Part shown: positions 51,828-63,945 of the stretch, in pieces
Numbering within the stretch: position 1 is the stretch's first letter
Layout of the letters: the number at the start of each line of letters is the position of its first letter
NCBI GenBank assembly: GCA_030248295.1
Contig: JASANH010000626.1
Coordinates: 2,232,001-2,296,000 of the forward strand
Direction of reading: 5' to 3'
Length of the DNA: 64,000 nt
DNA from: Mesodorylaimus sp. YZB2_4
Taxonomy: Eukaryota > Nematoda > Enoplea > Dorylaimida > Dorylaimidae
Translations under genes and position numbers: made by a program
The notes under the pieces: model-generated
Seen by the model: the letters and a program-made list of their open reading frames with translations, nothing else
Database searches by the model: none
What the model was told of the DNA's origin: nothing

Positions 51828-52078
51828 TTCAGTTTAAAAAAGAATACTGTGGGATTCAAAAAAATTATTTTGATCTTTCGCACCAACTTGAATAGCTGTC
51901 TGACCTGTGTTCTCCCGTACGCGATGTGTGTGGAGAGTCAGTTCTTCTGTAAGCCGCATCTCAGCTGACTTGGCATTTCGGTTTCGGTAGGACTCCAAGA
52001 ACCAGCGATTTGTTCTAAAAGTCTAGCTCCGATAAAAATTTGTTCACTTCTGTTTTTTGTGAAGAAATAATAGGCAGC
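51828..52078. promoter_or_regulatory. Bidirectional promoter region, SMPD4 / PRRC1
   Basis: At most about 250 bases separate the SMPD4 open frame (-) from the PRRC1 start (+), less if the possible SMPD4 leader exon at 51905-51960 is real. Both genes must start here. No TATA box in a standard position was seen. Confidence 0.6.
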
Positions 52079-54117
52079 ATGCTGGCAGAAAGTGGCGATG
52101 ATGCAAATCACGAGTCGACTTTCGAAATCATAAATGCACATCAAGGTACGTGACACGGATGTTTTTTGGTATTTGCATGTTTATGAATGCGTTTGCTCTA
52201 TTTGGCATGCTGTTTGGTTTCACACTTGTAGCATATATTATGGTGTACGGGGGCATTTGAGTGTTTGTGGCAGTTCCGCAATTGGATGACGATGTGGTTT
52301 TATGCTTTCAATTTCAGATATGAACGTTCCTGTTGGAGACGGAGGTCAACCTCCGACTACTGCTCCCGCGTCCAATATTCCTCCACCGATGGCGCTACCA
52401 GCATTCGCTTCTTTGAGTGGTTCGACATTGACGCCACCGCCTTCTTCGATTCCTCCAGCCCAGCCCCCACCACCGCCAAAATCCCCGGGGACGACAAGCG
52501 GTGGTAATCCATTCAGCATCCGGGCCGCACCTTCGCAACATCACCAACCGGTTACGGCTCCACCGATGCCACCAACGGCGCCCAATGTGATGATGCCCAG
52601 TGCAGTGCCGCCTGTCGAAAGTGCGCCAGCAGCTACATTCATAAGTGGACAACCGTAAGTTGCCTTTGCCATAACTTCTTTTTTACCCTTCTAAGGCTTG
52701 ATGATCAGTGACCGCCACGTGATCGACAGCTGTTTCCTTTGGTTTTTTAGCCTTTTCAGACTTTGCAGTCCATTGAACAACCACTATGCTATTTCAGGCA
52801 GGCTGCTGGCGGAATTGAAATACCATTCGACATTTTATCGCACGGCTCTTCAATGCCTGTGTCCTCGCCCGAAGGAGCATCGGCTCAGCAACTAGCGGGT
52901 GCAGGCGGTGTGTGGGGCTGGGTCCGCGGGGCAGTGCATAGTTCTCCACTGCTGTCGAAAGTAGCCGAGACCGCCAAAGTAATGTTAACATTTTCGCTAT
53001 TAGCTTCTCGTAAGTGAAATGACGAAATTGTTTGTTTTAGAGTTCGGTCGACAGTGTGATTGCGACCCTGGACCCGCAAATGAAAGAGTATATGGGTAAG
53101 CACCATTTTCGATTATCCATTGGTTGTTTGCCTAATAAGTTCATTTTCCAGGCAGCCGAGGTCTCTTGGACGTAGTCATATCGTTGGACAGAGACGAGGA
53201 AATTCGTGGAATGAGAGAAGGCATCTCGCGCGTGTTTCCAGCTTCCAACATTCGACCGTTCGTCGTGGCTGCTGCTTTGCACGCGGCTGGCCAATCGGTC
53301 GGTTTTGCCAACGCCTTACAAGTGAGAACTCAGACGAGAGGCTTTTTGGAATACTCATAGTTTTCTCGGACTTCAGGCTGCGCAACAAAAGATAGCGTAC
53401 ATTCGAAATAGTGGTTACATTGAGCCAACAAGCCTGGTCATTGGAGGCGATGGTGTCGTTGTGGAAACTTCGCCGAACACGTAGGTTCCCACTAGATATG
53501 ACTGTGTCCAGTGCATGCTGTATTTCCCTTTGTAGATGGCACTACTTCGATTGTCTGGTTTTGGACGACGCAACTCGGCAAATCCAAGTTCATGCATTCA
53601 CGCAACCGGTTCAAGTGCCCAACGATATAATCCAGCTCCTCAAGGTATGCAGGCTGTCATATGTACAGTATATTTGCAGACTGAGGGGGTCGCCTTACCC
53701 TCCCCCTTCCCCCGGCTTGATCGCGGTCAAGGGCTGCAGGGTCTCCCCTGGAGTCAGGAAAATCAAATCATGTGTACCCAAGGATGATAAATTTAGGAAA
53801 ACTAATTATCGTCAGCCGGTGTAATTTTATAACTTGTAAAAACAAACCAGATTAAGAATTGGCGGGAAAATTTGCATCTGCAAATTACCCCTCCTTTTTC
53901 ACGGCGATAGGAAACACACGTTTTTTTTCAGGATCAAACCCAAGCCGATTACCCGTTCAAGGACCTTGGATACGCAGTTTCTGTCAGTCACGCAATGACC
54001 CACTTGTGGAGTCTAGGACCATTGGAGTGGCAAGAACGTCTCGCTGGAATTGCGAGGATGGAATTGTTAAGAACTGCTGCTTTGGCTTTAGCATATTCTT
54101 ATCGCAGTAAACTGTAA
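52079..54117 (+). CDS. prrc1: PRRC1 homologue (proline-rich, Golgi/ER-exit-site protein)
   Basis: Eight exons join in frame: 52079..52145, 52318..52654, 52798..52978, 53041..53095, 53152..53321, 53377..53480, 53536..53644 and 53932..54117, about 400 residues (human 445). The N-terminal third is Pro/Ala-rich. The C-terminal domain is recognisable: GGVWGWVRGAV, SVIATLDPQM, LLDVVISLDRDEEIRGMREG, VGFANALQAAQQKIAYIRNSG, WHYFDCLVLDD, VHAFTQPVQVP. This matches the human inosine/xanthosine-phosphatase-like fold. Vertebrate PRRC1 associates with PKA and COPII sites. An AATAAA lies at 54286-54291. Only 239 bases separate its stop from that of PAM. Confidence 0.92.
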
Positions 54118-54355
54118 TTTGGGATCGGGGCGAACGTTTCTTACGGTTTTCCTTAATTAGTTAGCGGTGAATGCTGTGTTTGGCTAGGATTGTAATATTG
54201 GGAAAGGGTGACCTGCTTGGGGCAATGGTCGAATAAAGGTCTTATGGATGTGCCCACATTTTGTATATTTTAATATTTTATAACCAATAAATATCTGGAA
54301 GGCCGCCCCTGCTATTCACAACCCTACTATGTACCTCTGAACCATTAAAAAACAT
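54118..54355. other. Convergent intergenic with PRRC1 poly(A) signal
   Basis: Short spacer between PRRC1 (+) and PAM (-) stops. AATAAA at 54286-54291 on plus serves PRRC1. The 3' UTRs of the two genes probably come very close or overlap. Confidence 0.6.
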
Positions 54356-57300
54356 TTATGCTTTTCTCGTTCCAAAATTTTTTTGTGCCAGGTATAAAAC
54401 ATGTTCGTCTTCGCTGTCGTCAGACTCCGCCGAAGCGTCCGCATCTTCTGTTCTGAGTGGAATAAAACCCTGAAAAAGAAAAATTCTGTATCAGTTTAAA
54501 TACATATTTTTTAATTTTACCTTGTGATCTCGATATCCATCAGAAAACAATCCTCCTTTGCCCTTTTTCCCATAACCACTATCCAACAAATTTTGACCTC
54601 TGTATCCACCTGAAACAAATGTTCTTTCGTTATTTTGACAGTAGAGAGGAGAGGACAGCAGGCACGCACAGAAGACGGTCCATAACGTTTCGGCGCCGCC
54701 GATTAGGCGCGGACGTTTCGGCGCCTACGTTTTGGCGCCAGGTCATTTCGGCGCCGCCGTTTAGGCGCGGACGTTTCGGCGCGAGTGTTTAGGCGCAAGG
54801 CATTTGGAAACCAGCGATGACTTTCATAATCGGTTAAGACGCGTGCTAACCTCATTTGTTTATTAACGTCCACGCATAAAACGAAAAACCGATAACATAG
54901 GTACAGTTTCTTCCGCTCTCCTTTTGATTCCTTGCTTCACGAAAGAAACTTGAACGTCAGCGGCGTTTGCATCATGATTGTGTTCATGCATGCGCAAAAT
55001 GACCTTATAAGGACTGCTGTGAAACTAACTTGAAGTCAAAAAGTTTTTTCAGTGTACTCACGCTATCGCTTTCGTCTGATCGTGAGTGCAATCTTGCTTT
55101 GCAACCATCACTTTTCTTCTCTCATCGCCAGAAATTTTTTGCACCGTCGCTGCTCTGCTTGTCAAAGATGTACATAAATCCGTTGTCAATAAGCTTAAGC
55201 CTTTCACGCTTCGATTGAGCGTACTGTGCCATCCTCCCAGTTAGCCCTTGCGTTCGCAGATCCACTGCAGGATGCCGTCGATGTTCTCCTAGCCGAGGTC
55301 CGTCTTGTAGCGTAGCGTGGTCAGGTAATCAAGATCTCGGAGTACTCCTTCGACGCCGATCGGATCAACTTGGACGGGTTCTTATGCAGCTTCTTCTTTT
55401 GGCGAATGAGAATGCGCAAAGCATCTGTTCTGCCCTTATATACTAAATATGTCTTTTGTCCTTGTGGTCCCCTTTGTTCTTTTTTCCGTGGTCAAAGGTC
55501 TGTTTCAAAAGTCTGCGCCGAGATGACCTTGCGTCTAAACGCTGGCGCCGAAACGTCCGCGCCTAAACGGCGGCGCCGAAATGACCTGGCGCCGAAACGT
55601 ACGCGCCGAAACGTCCGCGCCTAATCGGCGGCGCCGAAACGTCCTGCTCCGCACAGAAGAGCACTGCAAAGTTTCAGCTGCTTCAAGCCAGTGGTTGCGG
55701 CCAGGAATGTCTGACTGCGGTGCAGTGGTTGCTTCTACTAGAGACGCAGAGGGGTGCTTTGTGTGCTGGTCCCCGCCCAGCCTCATCCTCATTGCTAGGG
55801 GGTTTGGCTGCAGGCCGGCTATACTGTAGTTAAGCCGGGCTAAGCCCACATTTTTTAAAAGGAAGGACGACTGGTTCGGTTCAGTTCAGTTCCGACCTGG
55901 TGGTTAGATGTCTGCCTTCCACGCTCGGTGCGCACTGACTGGCAAGTGCTCATCTCGAGGTCAGGTATGTGTCTTATCGAGTGCACTTACCTGCTTTGTC
56001 ATGTGTTAAGCATGAGCATAACCAGGGTCGGACATTCAACACCGTTAACAGATAGTGACCAACCTTTGAGGACATATCGACCACTGCAGTCATGCCCATG
56101 GATATCTTATCTGCACCTTCAGTACAGCACACTGATTCAGGGAGCTGATCTGCCTTCCCTAAGTCAGGGCTTGGAGAGGCAGATCAGCTTGGAGAAGAGC
56201 CGGAAGAGGAAGAAAGACTTGGCCAAGGGCCCCAGGTCGAGTGACTGGTTTGGTTATCAGGCATTGGGTCATTGAGCGGTTGGTCTTGAGTTCCCGGTCT
56301 AAATTGTATTCCAGGCACTTTGGCCCTAGAACCCTCGGAACGTGCTTCACAGCCGACACGCGCGGCTGCTGCACGTGCTCGCGCAATTGTGATTTTAGTC
56401 GTTCTTTTTTGTGAGGTATTTTTTTAAAGAATTGTTTTGGGTTGAGCCTCATGCCGCCCCAGTTCCCTCGCGGGACTTCTAACCGGTCTCGCCTAGAGCC
56501 GGCCAGCAGTCATGTAATGATAAGCGAGGCCGTGAGGTAAACAGCTCTCACGGCAGCTTCCCTCTGCGTGTCTCCACTGGGAGCACTTCCACGCGAGGGC
56601 ATCCTCTGCCAGCACCAGCGTCCCAGGATGATACTGGGCGAGAAGGGAGGACCTTCCCGTATTTTGTGCGGCTGGTAAAAAACTAGGCACGAGGAGCCGC
56701 GGACTGCGTGAGACTGATCCTGGCTTGACCCCTCCTCTGGCCAGTCCTAGTTGGCCCTATGGACAAGGATTTCATGAGTTAACCTATGCAGGATCGGCCA
56801 CTTTGATCGCTAGGCATTCCTGACCACAAGGCCAGCTGCAGCAGCTAAAACTGGTCCCTAGTTCTCTATGTTTAGAATTTCTAGTTGTATCAGATTCAGT
56901 TCGCATAGTTTCCTAGTCAGTCAAGTGACCGTGAGTCTTACCTCGTCTTCGGCATCGAATGCAACAACACACGATGACGACCAGAAGTATTGGAGTGGCG
57001 ATGGCCACGAATAAGATCACGATTAATCGCAGCGTATTTTCAGCTTCTGTCCGAAATCGATTAGCATCCCGGAACTCGTCACTCGCCGTGTCTGGCTTAT
57101 GGCCCCCGTGGCCCATATGACTCATTTCGCCAGATTTCTCTCGATTTGCTGACAGAGCTCGTCGACCTAAATTGAAGAATTGTGAACACTAGAAACGAGA
57201 GATGGGAGTAGAAGATACCTGATGAGGTGATTTCGAATCGCCAAAGCCTGTTTGGACCGATTTGACCTGGGAAGATAGAAAATTTAAAAAAAAATAAGGC

Positions 57301-60300
57301 AATTACCAAGCTGCACTTACCGAGGCAAACGTGTGAACAGTCTTTGGAAGACAGAATAGCATGCGGTCTTTCGATGACCTGCAAAGGCACGCACGCTGGT
57401 AAGGCCCACCAACGTCCAAGGGGCCACAGTACTTACACCATCCTTGGGTTGCCACGAATACATTAGCCTCTGTGAGGAAGCGTCAAAGGCAAACACACGT
57501 TGATCCACGTCGCGCGAATAGGCGGGACCGTTGGCGACGAATAGCGTGTCAACTGAAAGGAAAACCTGTGCAGGCACATTCAAGGACAGACGGCCCTAAG
57601 ATCTCTTGGCGGCCTACAACGCACACAGGGCTTCTCCAGTCCATCTTGATCAAGATTATTTGGCCAAACTTTCAAACCTCCGAAGCTTTTCCCCGCAAAA
57701 AAATATCGTCCATATTTACATCAATCTCACAAGACCTGAAACCATATTTTACGCACACCGCAAGGCTGTGATACTTCCTGATTTCAGTTATATGACTGCC
57801 CAAGTCTAGGTTCCATTTCATATGCCAAATCCAGCCAGACCAGACGAATCTGATCTGAATCAGGCCACAAGTTCCACATTTTTCTACCGGGTGTGTAAAA
57901 TATAGTTTCCGATGGAAGCTTTGTATTCAAAGCTTTAGACCACGGGTCTTACTTACATGCAGGACAGTAGGATACGCCGTAAGCCGTATCCCCCAAGGCC
58001 GGATCGACAAACTGACCCAACGGAGTGCCATCATAGGTGAACATCTGCGCTCGACCATTCTCTCGATCCGCAACGAAGATACGTCGGCGAGAATCGTCCA
58101 AACTCAACCCGTGGGGAAGGAAGAATGTGCCCAGTTTGGGGTAACCATCTGAAAAGGAGTACACTGTACGCCATTGCTTCGATCAGTCTCAAAAGGACCC
58201 TGCTTACCGGGCATCCTCGGACCACTAGCTTCACCCCAAGATGTAACATATTTGCCATCGGAGGCGAATTTCATAATGCGATTATTGCAGTATCCATCCG
58301 CCACGAACACTGATCCCTCGCCAGCAGCCACTGCCACACCGGCCGGCTTACAGAAATGCTTCTCATCGCTGCCAGGAGTGAATTCCTGTCCCAGTTTCAA
58401 AAGTGGTTTCATCGCCTGCGATTTCATATCGAACTTGAAGACTTGATGGAGTGCTACATCCGTCAACCACACGAAATCGTGTTCGTCGATGAAGATGCCG
58501 TGTGGAAGATAGAAGCTGAGAATAAGTACATAATGAAGTATGGGGAATAGGGCACTGCTAGCCTACTTACAATCCTTTCCCCCAACGCGAAACCACCGCA
58601 CCATCGTCGGACAACGTAATCACAGTCTCGCTCGCAATTGGTCCCTTGTCCTTTTCTTGAAAATTGTTATTTAGATCAAAAGTCCTGAAACAGCGGAGTG
58701 CTTCATAAATTCAAATATTGAGATTATGAGCCTCGGAATACGAGACAGTGAAAATCCAATGGTCTCAGACATGGTTTCTTGGACCAAGTCAACTTGAGCG
58801 GCCCCAGTTGCACAGAGCCGGCCAGAATGAAAACGCCAAGGCAATAGGATTACAGGGCACTTTTGCACTTTGTTCCCCAATAGGCTTAGGGATAGGCCGG
58901 ATATAGGCTTAGTCTTAGCCTTAGGCTTAGGCAGGATAGGCTGGATTTGGGCTCAGTCTTATCGTTAGCCTTAGGCTTAGGCTAGGGTGGACTTGATTCA
59001 AGAGATCGGGGAACAAAGTGCAAAAGCGCCTGCTATGCCGAGTGGGAGGGAGAGCGTCGATCTCCCCTGGCTGGAAAACGTCAAACCGGCGGCTTGATGT
59101 TTCAGCTGCAAGTACAGTCGCAAGACTCGCATGATGTATCTGTCCCACCGACTTCGGTCGGCCACATTTCCTCCTGCGCTTGCCAGGCTTACAATTAGGT
59201 ACACTTCTAATCATAGGGCGAGCAAGCCTATGCGGAGACCAGGCACGACAGCTCCCTCTGCGTCTGCACCAACACCTTATGAGGACATCCTGGACCAGGC
59301 ACGAAACCAGTGTAGAAGGTGTGTTTGGCCTGTGGAGAAAGTAGTGTGTCTGGTTGCCTTAACTGGCCGCCTTATACACGGAGCAGTGTATTGGGTTGCC
59401 TTGGCTAACCAGTCGATACACTCCTCCAGGCGAGGCTAAAACCCGTCGGGTTGATGTCTCAGGCACCTACGACTAGGTAACCTGCCTTGAGGGATTTTGA
59501 GTCCGTCCGCTCCCCGCGGTATCTTCTTCAATGTAGAGCTAATCCGCCTATTACACCAGCATGGGCAAGGGTACAGGGCAGCGCCTGGCTTGGTCGGGTA
59601 AAAGGTTGTAAACAGTCCTCTACGCATTTTCTATCCCTCGCCCTAAGATGATGGATTCAAAACGAGCGAATTATCGCTAGCCAGTACCCTTACCCAATCT
59701 TGAGTAAAAATGAAAGGCCTGTTTTTAGTGTTGTAACAGCATTTTCCATCAAACCTTCAAATTGAATGATAACGGGAGAATTTGAGTGAATGCAATTCGA
59801 ATTACCCTTTCAAGTCAGCCATGGCCAGCGAGGCTTCATTGTTTTCACAACTCAACCTCCTCCGCCAGGAATTGAACCTGAGAAGAGCCCTGCCGACCTC
59901 CTGCCTTGGCCCGAACAACTGCACCGCAACGAACTCATAGGTCATACTTACATATTTCCCCACACTCGGTCTGCTCTGTGGAAAACAACCAAACGACCAT
60001 TCGAGTCCATTGTCAAGCCCGCTATTTGACCAAAAGGCACGTTCTCCGCTGGCCAATTGGCTTTTTCCACAACGCCTAAAACACGATGCGAGACTTAGTC
60101 ACAGTCAGACTGTGTTTACTGCAGGATTTACCGAAACTGATGTCGCTTTGTTTTCCCGATTCTTCCATTTCAGGATTGGGAGGGAAGCGCGAAGACGCCT
60201 CTAAGGGGTAGCTGTTGAACAAATCCGGCTGGTCCATCGAGCTGCAGTATTGAAACTGGTTCATGACAGCCTTTTGCTTGGCATCCACGTAATAGTACAT

Positions 60301-61900
60301 GTAGAAGTTGCACATTTCGTTGTGACCATGCGAGCTGAAACGAGAGGCGAGGTAAGGACAGAGACAGCGGGGGGAATTGAAGCGGCTCACCCCAAAGAGG
60401 TGGAATGCTCACGTCCAGTGGAATCGAAGTGACACTGGCCAGCCAACACATCTCCAGTAGTTATGGTTGGCGGGTTATCGATGGGATAAAATCTCTGAGA
60501 ATGGATGAGGGGTAATTGGGTACCTATATAGCTGTGTGCGCAGGAAGGGCACCATCCTCACCAGTCATCTCGACAAGAGGAACCGGCAAGGGGTCAAGTG
60601 GGCACACATCTTGAAGGGCGTACCTGAGGCCATTGTGGATTTCCTTTGCCAATCTTGGTCCACGTTCCATTGTACTTGTAAGCAGACACGACACGACCCA
60701 GGTGATGCGTGTGAGGGCGGAAGGCGAAAGGATGCAGCTCGGCTGGTAGATTATAGTTGCACGTGGCGTTCATGTAAAAATCTACAAATTGAAGAAACAA
60801 ACATGAAAACCATGGAGGAAATGAACAAAACCCTGACCTTTCGTGTTTGGTGGAATATCGCCTCCCATCGGGACAAACAAATAAATGCCGGCAAGATATG
60901 GAGGCTGCTGCGAAGAGACTCGAAGGCGAACACCAGAATTGTCGAAGACCTTTCCTGAAACAACCACAGTTCTGCCAAGGTCCTGTGGTGTAAAATGGGT
61001 AACACACTTAGAAAGGTGGGTTCGATCCCCACCAGGGACAATCCTTTTTTGGTCAGAAGGGCTCTACTGTATGTCAACAGTGTCAGAGACGCGGGAGGGA
61101 GTACCTCGCCGCGCAAGTGAGTGGTCCTATCACCTCGCAATCAGTGCTTCCATTTCGCACCCTTCACGTTGTAGACACACGAGTGTGTCACCTATGAGCT
61201 TTGAGTGCTTCCTCAAGCAGCGTCTCCACTTCTACTTCCTGCACTCTGCTTTAGGCATCCCATCCCCGGTTCCACCGACCACGAAACTCTGGCCTACCCC
61301 CGAACTTCTTGGCATAGTGCATTTGAAGCACGACATATCCAACGCCTTCGTCCTTTCCGATCGGCACTCCGACATTCTGCGGTAGGGCTAGAGGTGGCGC
61401 ATTTCTGGCCCAGGCGTACAGGATCTTTTGACTGTCACTGCACATGGGTGCGTGTTCGCAGACCCTGAAATCACCACCACCTGTTTCTATAGATATTGAG
61501 AACGGGAGGAGGCAAGCTCACCAGGGTTTGCCGTTCGTATATGATGGTCGATTACATCCGTAGGCCAACATGTGATGTGTGCGATCAGCCGTTGCCGACG
61601 GCAAAAATTCCACTGAAAATATCAATTCCAATAAATCATAAAGCCACAAAAAATATAGCTTTTACCGATATAACCGGGTGTCGTGACTTTGACTGCGAAA
61701 CAGACATATTGTTCATCCTGAAAATGGAAGCACGTGGTTCTATCAATGGTCATCATTTCATCGTCATTTACTTCATCAGGACTGTATCCAGGCATGGACA
61801 CATCCAAGAACGTGTCACTGGCAGAAACTGTTAGAAACAGACAACTGCCAAATACCAAAATAGAATAAAAATAATATCTTTCACTGGATAAAATAATCAT
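54356..61900 (-). CDS. pam: Bifunctional, membrane-anchored peptidylglycine alpha-amidating monooxygenase
   Basis: Makes C-terminally amidated neuropeptides in two steps (PHM hydroxylation, PAL cleavage) in the secretory pathway. 18 exons in phase give 802 residues: 61772..61900, 61666..61717, 61522..61612, 61298..61464, 60838..60954, 60624..60781, 60391..60494, 60132..60334, 59952..60075, 58571..58684, 58208..58515, 57957..58148, 57437..57552, 57321..57378, 57219..57266, 56942..57166, 54521..54609, 54356..54469. Signal peptide at the start. All PHM copper ligands are present: THHML, LQMHY, HTHHL and EMCN. The PAL part has YLPHG, KHFCKPAGVAV, DGYCNNRI, FLPHGLS and ADRENGR. One membrane helix (LIVILFVAIATPILLVVIV), then a basic and finally acidic cytosolic tail like that of vertebrate PAM. 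Fusion of PHM and PAL differs from Drosophila, where they are separate. Confidence 0.95.
54675..55650. mobile_element. Mutator-like element (MULE) with FLYWCH relic
   Basis: 976 bp flanked by a perfect 9-bp target duplication GCACAGAAG (54666-54674 and 55651-55659), the MULE hallmark. Inverted termini of about 120 bp are made of repeating GGCGCCGAAACG / GCGCCTAA modules. On the minus strand inside (about 55050-55240) a FLYWCH-type zinc finger is readable: LIDNGFMYIFDKQSS, then FWR, a TGA where the motif has Cys, then SDGCKARLHS. FLYWCH domains are common in MULE-encoded proteins. No transposase remains. Sits in the PAM intron between exons 56942..57166 and 54521..54609. Confidence 0.9.
55651..56941. 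other. Remainder of PAM intron: repeat remnants
   Basis: 55735-55830 shares GTGCTGGTCCCCGC.CAGCC with 21480-21500. 56480-56700 matches 34790-34945. 56050-56450 shows no recognisable feature. Confidence 0.55.
59035..59195 (+). repeat. Family B repeat copy
   Basis: In a PAM intron. GAGTGGGAGGGAGAGCGTCGAT, then CCCCTGGCTGG and a GTCGCAAGACTCGC tail, then CCCACCGACTTCGGTCGGCCAC. Preceded by a GGCTTAG-rich simple repeat (58880-58985). Confidence 0.75.
59311..59555 (+). mobile_element. TGTA-ended MITE family A, copy with 4-bp target duplication
   Basis: 245 bp starting TGTAGAAGGTGTG and ending CCGCCTATTACA, flanked by CCAG on both sides (59307-59310 and 59556-59559). Same orientation and nearly the same length as the copy at 38211-38453. 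In a PAM intron. Confidence 0.92.
60976..61046 (+). repeat. tRNA pseudogene or SINE head in PAM intron
   Basis: Starts GTCCTGTGGTGTAAAATGGG (acceptor strand and A box) and ends GGTGGGTTCGATCCCCACC with CAGGGAC. The T arm pairs perfectly and carries a consensus B box; 5' GTCC pairs with 3' GGAC. The anticodon arm is missing or collapsed, so it cannot make a normal tRNA. Confidence 0.65.
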
Positions 61901-62471
61901 TTTTTCGATCTTCTTAACACGTCAAGGCACAAAAAAATTTTGACAAGAATATTTAGAAAAATCTATACTATGTGGTCTAGAGCAGAGCTCGTGCCGCCAG
62001 CTCGATTAACAGTACGTGCTAGGCAGCTACCAATCGTCGTTTCACAGAAGCGAATGCAACCGGTGAGAAAATGGACGACGTCACGAACATATTCTCTCCC
62101 AACCAGCCGGCTGGCAACTGCGTACACAAACATTTGCCGCCGTCAGCGGACATCAGCAGAGACACGTGTCTGTGTAGGAACGACCCGACTCATGTGAGGC
62201 TGCATTGATTCGCCACGGGGACCACACTAATTAGGGGCAGTGACGCGGAGCGGAATGGGAAATGGGATGGAGGAAGCAGCAAGAATACAAGAGCCGAGGC
62301 ACTGGAATCAGCCCCCTCAAATACAGCGCCTATAGACCCCGCGGAAAGTGGTTCCGGGTACAGCATAGGACTGGGAAGACCACTTTTCAAGATGAGCTAT
62401 CGATTCTGCAATTCTCACATCAGACATCGCGGCATGCTCAGGATGCAGAGAGTGCGGCGTACATATTTGTA

Positions 62472-62831
62472 AGGGGCGACGTCAAAATTCATGCTTAAAA
62501 TTTCACGTAAATTCAACGGAAACTTCAAGTAGCCTGCCTCCTTATATTTTTTGCGGCCGAACGTTAGGTTTACGCTCTCATACTTCGACGAGTAAGTCCC
62601 ATCAACGTTGAGGTTTACGCGCGCAGGTTACGTGACCTCGCGCCGGCGCGTGAGACTGCATTGGAGGGGAAGGGAGGGAGAACAATAGCCTAATGGACGT
62701 CGAAGTTAGTAACCTCGACCTAGCAGTTTACGCCAGCCCGGCGTGAAGTTTACGAAGACCTCGGAAAAAATTTACGTAAAACATGAGAAAATTTTCGTAA
62801 AATTTTAAGCATGAATTTTGACGTCGCCCCT
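62472..62831. mobile_element. MITE of about 360 bp
   Basis: Terminal inverted repeats AGGGGCGACGTCAAAATTCA followed by TGCTTAAAATTT, about 35 bases with few differences. Internal sequence repeats AACCTCGAC and TTTACG words. Target duplication unclear (possibly TA). Confidence 0.8.
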
Positions 62832-63212
62832 ACATTACTTCAGGCAACAGCAGTGCAAAAGACCTGGGGTTTCAACCATACCCTAGTTAGGTCATAATCA
62901 GCACCGGCGTGTGTCATCGATCGTTGGGAGTGGAAGCGTGCTGGTTCCATACCCACAGGCCCGCGCATCGAAACCACGCTCTGCTACAAAGTAATTCTGT
63001 CGTCGATTATTGGCGCAGCGGAAATTTATTTCGTTGACGGCATAGTTACACGTTGATACGATATTTCGGAAAACACGCTTGATAAAACCGCACGCTTGGA
63101 TCACTGAAAACGACCGTCTCCCCTCTGATCTCCAGAATCATCCATCCTTTACACTCTCACTTTACACCACCATCCTGCCTAACCTATCATGACATCACTA
63201 TTTAGCTGGCAG

Positions 63213-63790
63213 TTTAACCCTCGTGCCTGGTAGGCCATGGCGAGTGGGAGAGAGTAATCGATACTCTCCCCTGGCTGGGAGACGTCAACCCCTCGGGTTG
63301 ATGTTTCAGCCGTAGGTATGGCTGTAGGAAGCTGACTGTAGCTTCCTCAGAGCTATTGCGAAATACGAAGCAACCCACGCTAGAGAGCAGTCTTTTACTA
63401 GCCACCTAGCGGGATCACGCACGAAACAACCACACACTAGCACACACAAAGCAATAACTGACCGAGTCACTCATGAGACGGCACGACGCCGAGCTGACAG
63501 GAAACAGGAAACAGGCTAGACAGGCAGACTAGGGTGCGGCCACGGGGCGGCAGGCAAGATACTGGGTCATGTCACTGGCATACATCCAATAAAGATGGGG
63601 GTGTCTTTCTGACATAGAAAAGAGTACGCAATGGCATAAGCTATGGCACTCATTGACATGGAATGATGCATTTCACAACAGTACACCCATCGCATGGCCG
63701 CAAGACTTGCCTGCTCCGCTTGGAGTTTTTGACCCGCTGACTTCGGTCGGCCACGTCCCTCCTACGCCTACCAGCACTGGTAACAGCAGG
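63213..63790 (+). repeat. Family B repeat interrupted by a later insertion
   Basis: 63213-63318 matches the head of the family to GCCGTAGGTATGG; the family continues at about 63697 with CCGCAAGACTTGCCTGCTCC to 63790. The roughly 380 bases in between (63319-63696) are foreign to the family. Confidence 0.65.
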
Positions 63791-63865
63791 GCGTCTCTGC
63801 TCTCATCGTCAGGCAGTTCGTGACAGGCGAATGCAAACCAGGGACGGGAAAGCTACAAGTAGACT

Positions 63866-63945
63866 GGTGGTTTGATGCGATGCGTCCAAGAAGCTAGCGT
63901 GTGTTGTCAGTTGTAAAAAAGAGTCGCATCTCATCGAACCTATAT
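63866..63945. repeat. Diverged relative of the 5183-5312 MITE
   Basis: Left part GATGCGATGCGTCCAAGAAGC resembles GATGCGATGCGTCAAATAAGC of the intact element; the right part has GTCGCATCTCATCGAACCTATA. Termini are eroded. Confidence 0.5.

Noticed and set aside
59790-60056. GGTTCAATTCC near 59870 (-) as a tRNA gene
   Set aside because: Only an isolated B-box-like word; no A box or cloverleaf, and it lies beside a PAM exon.
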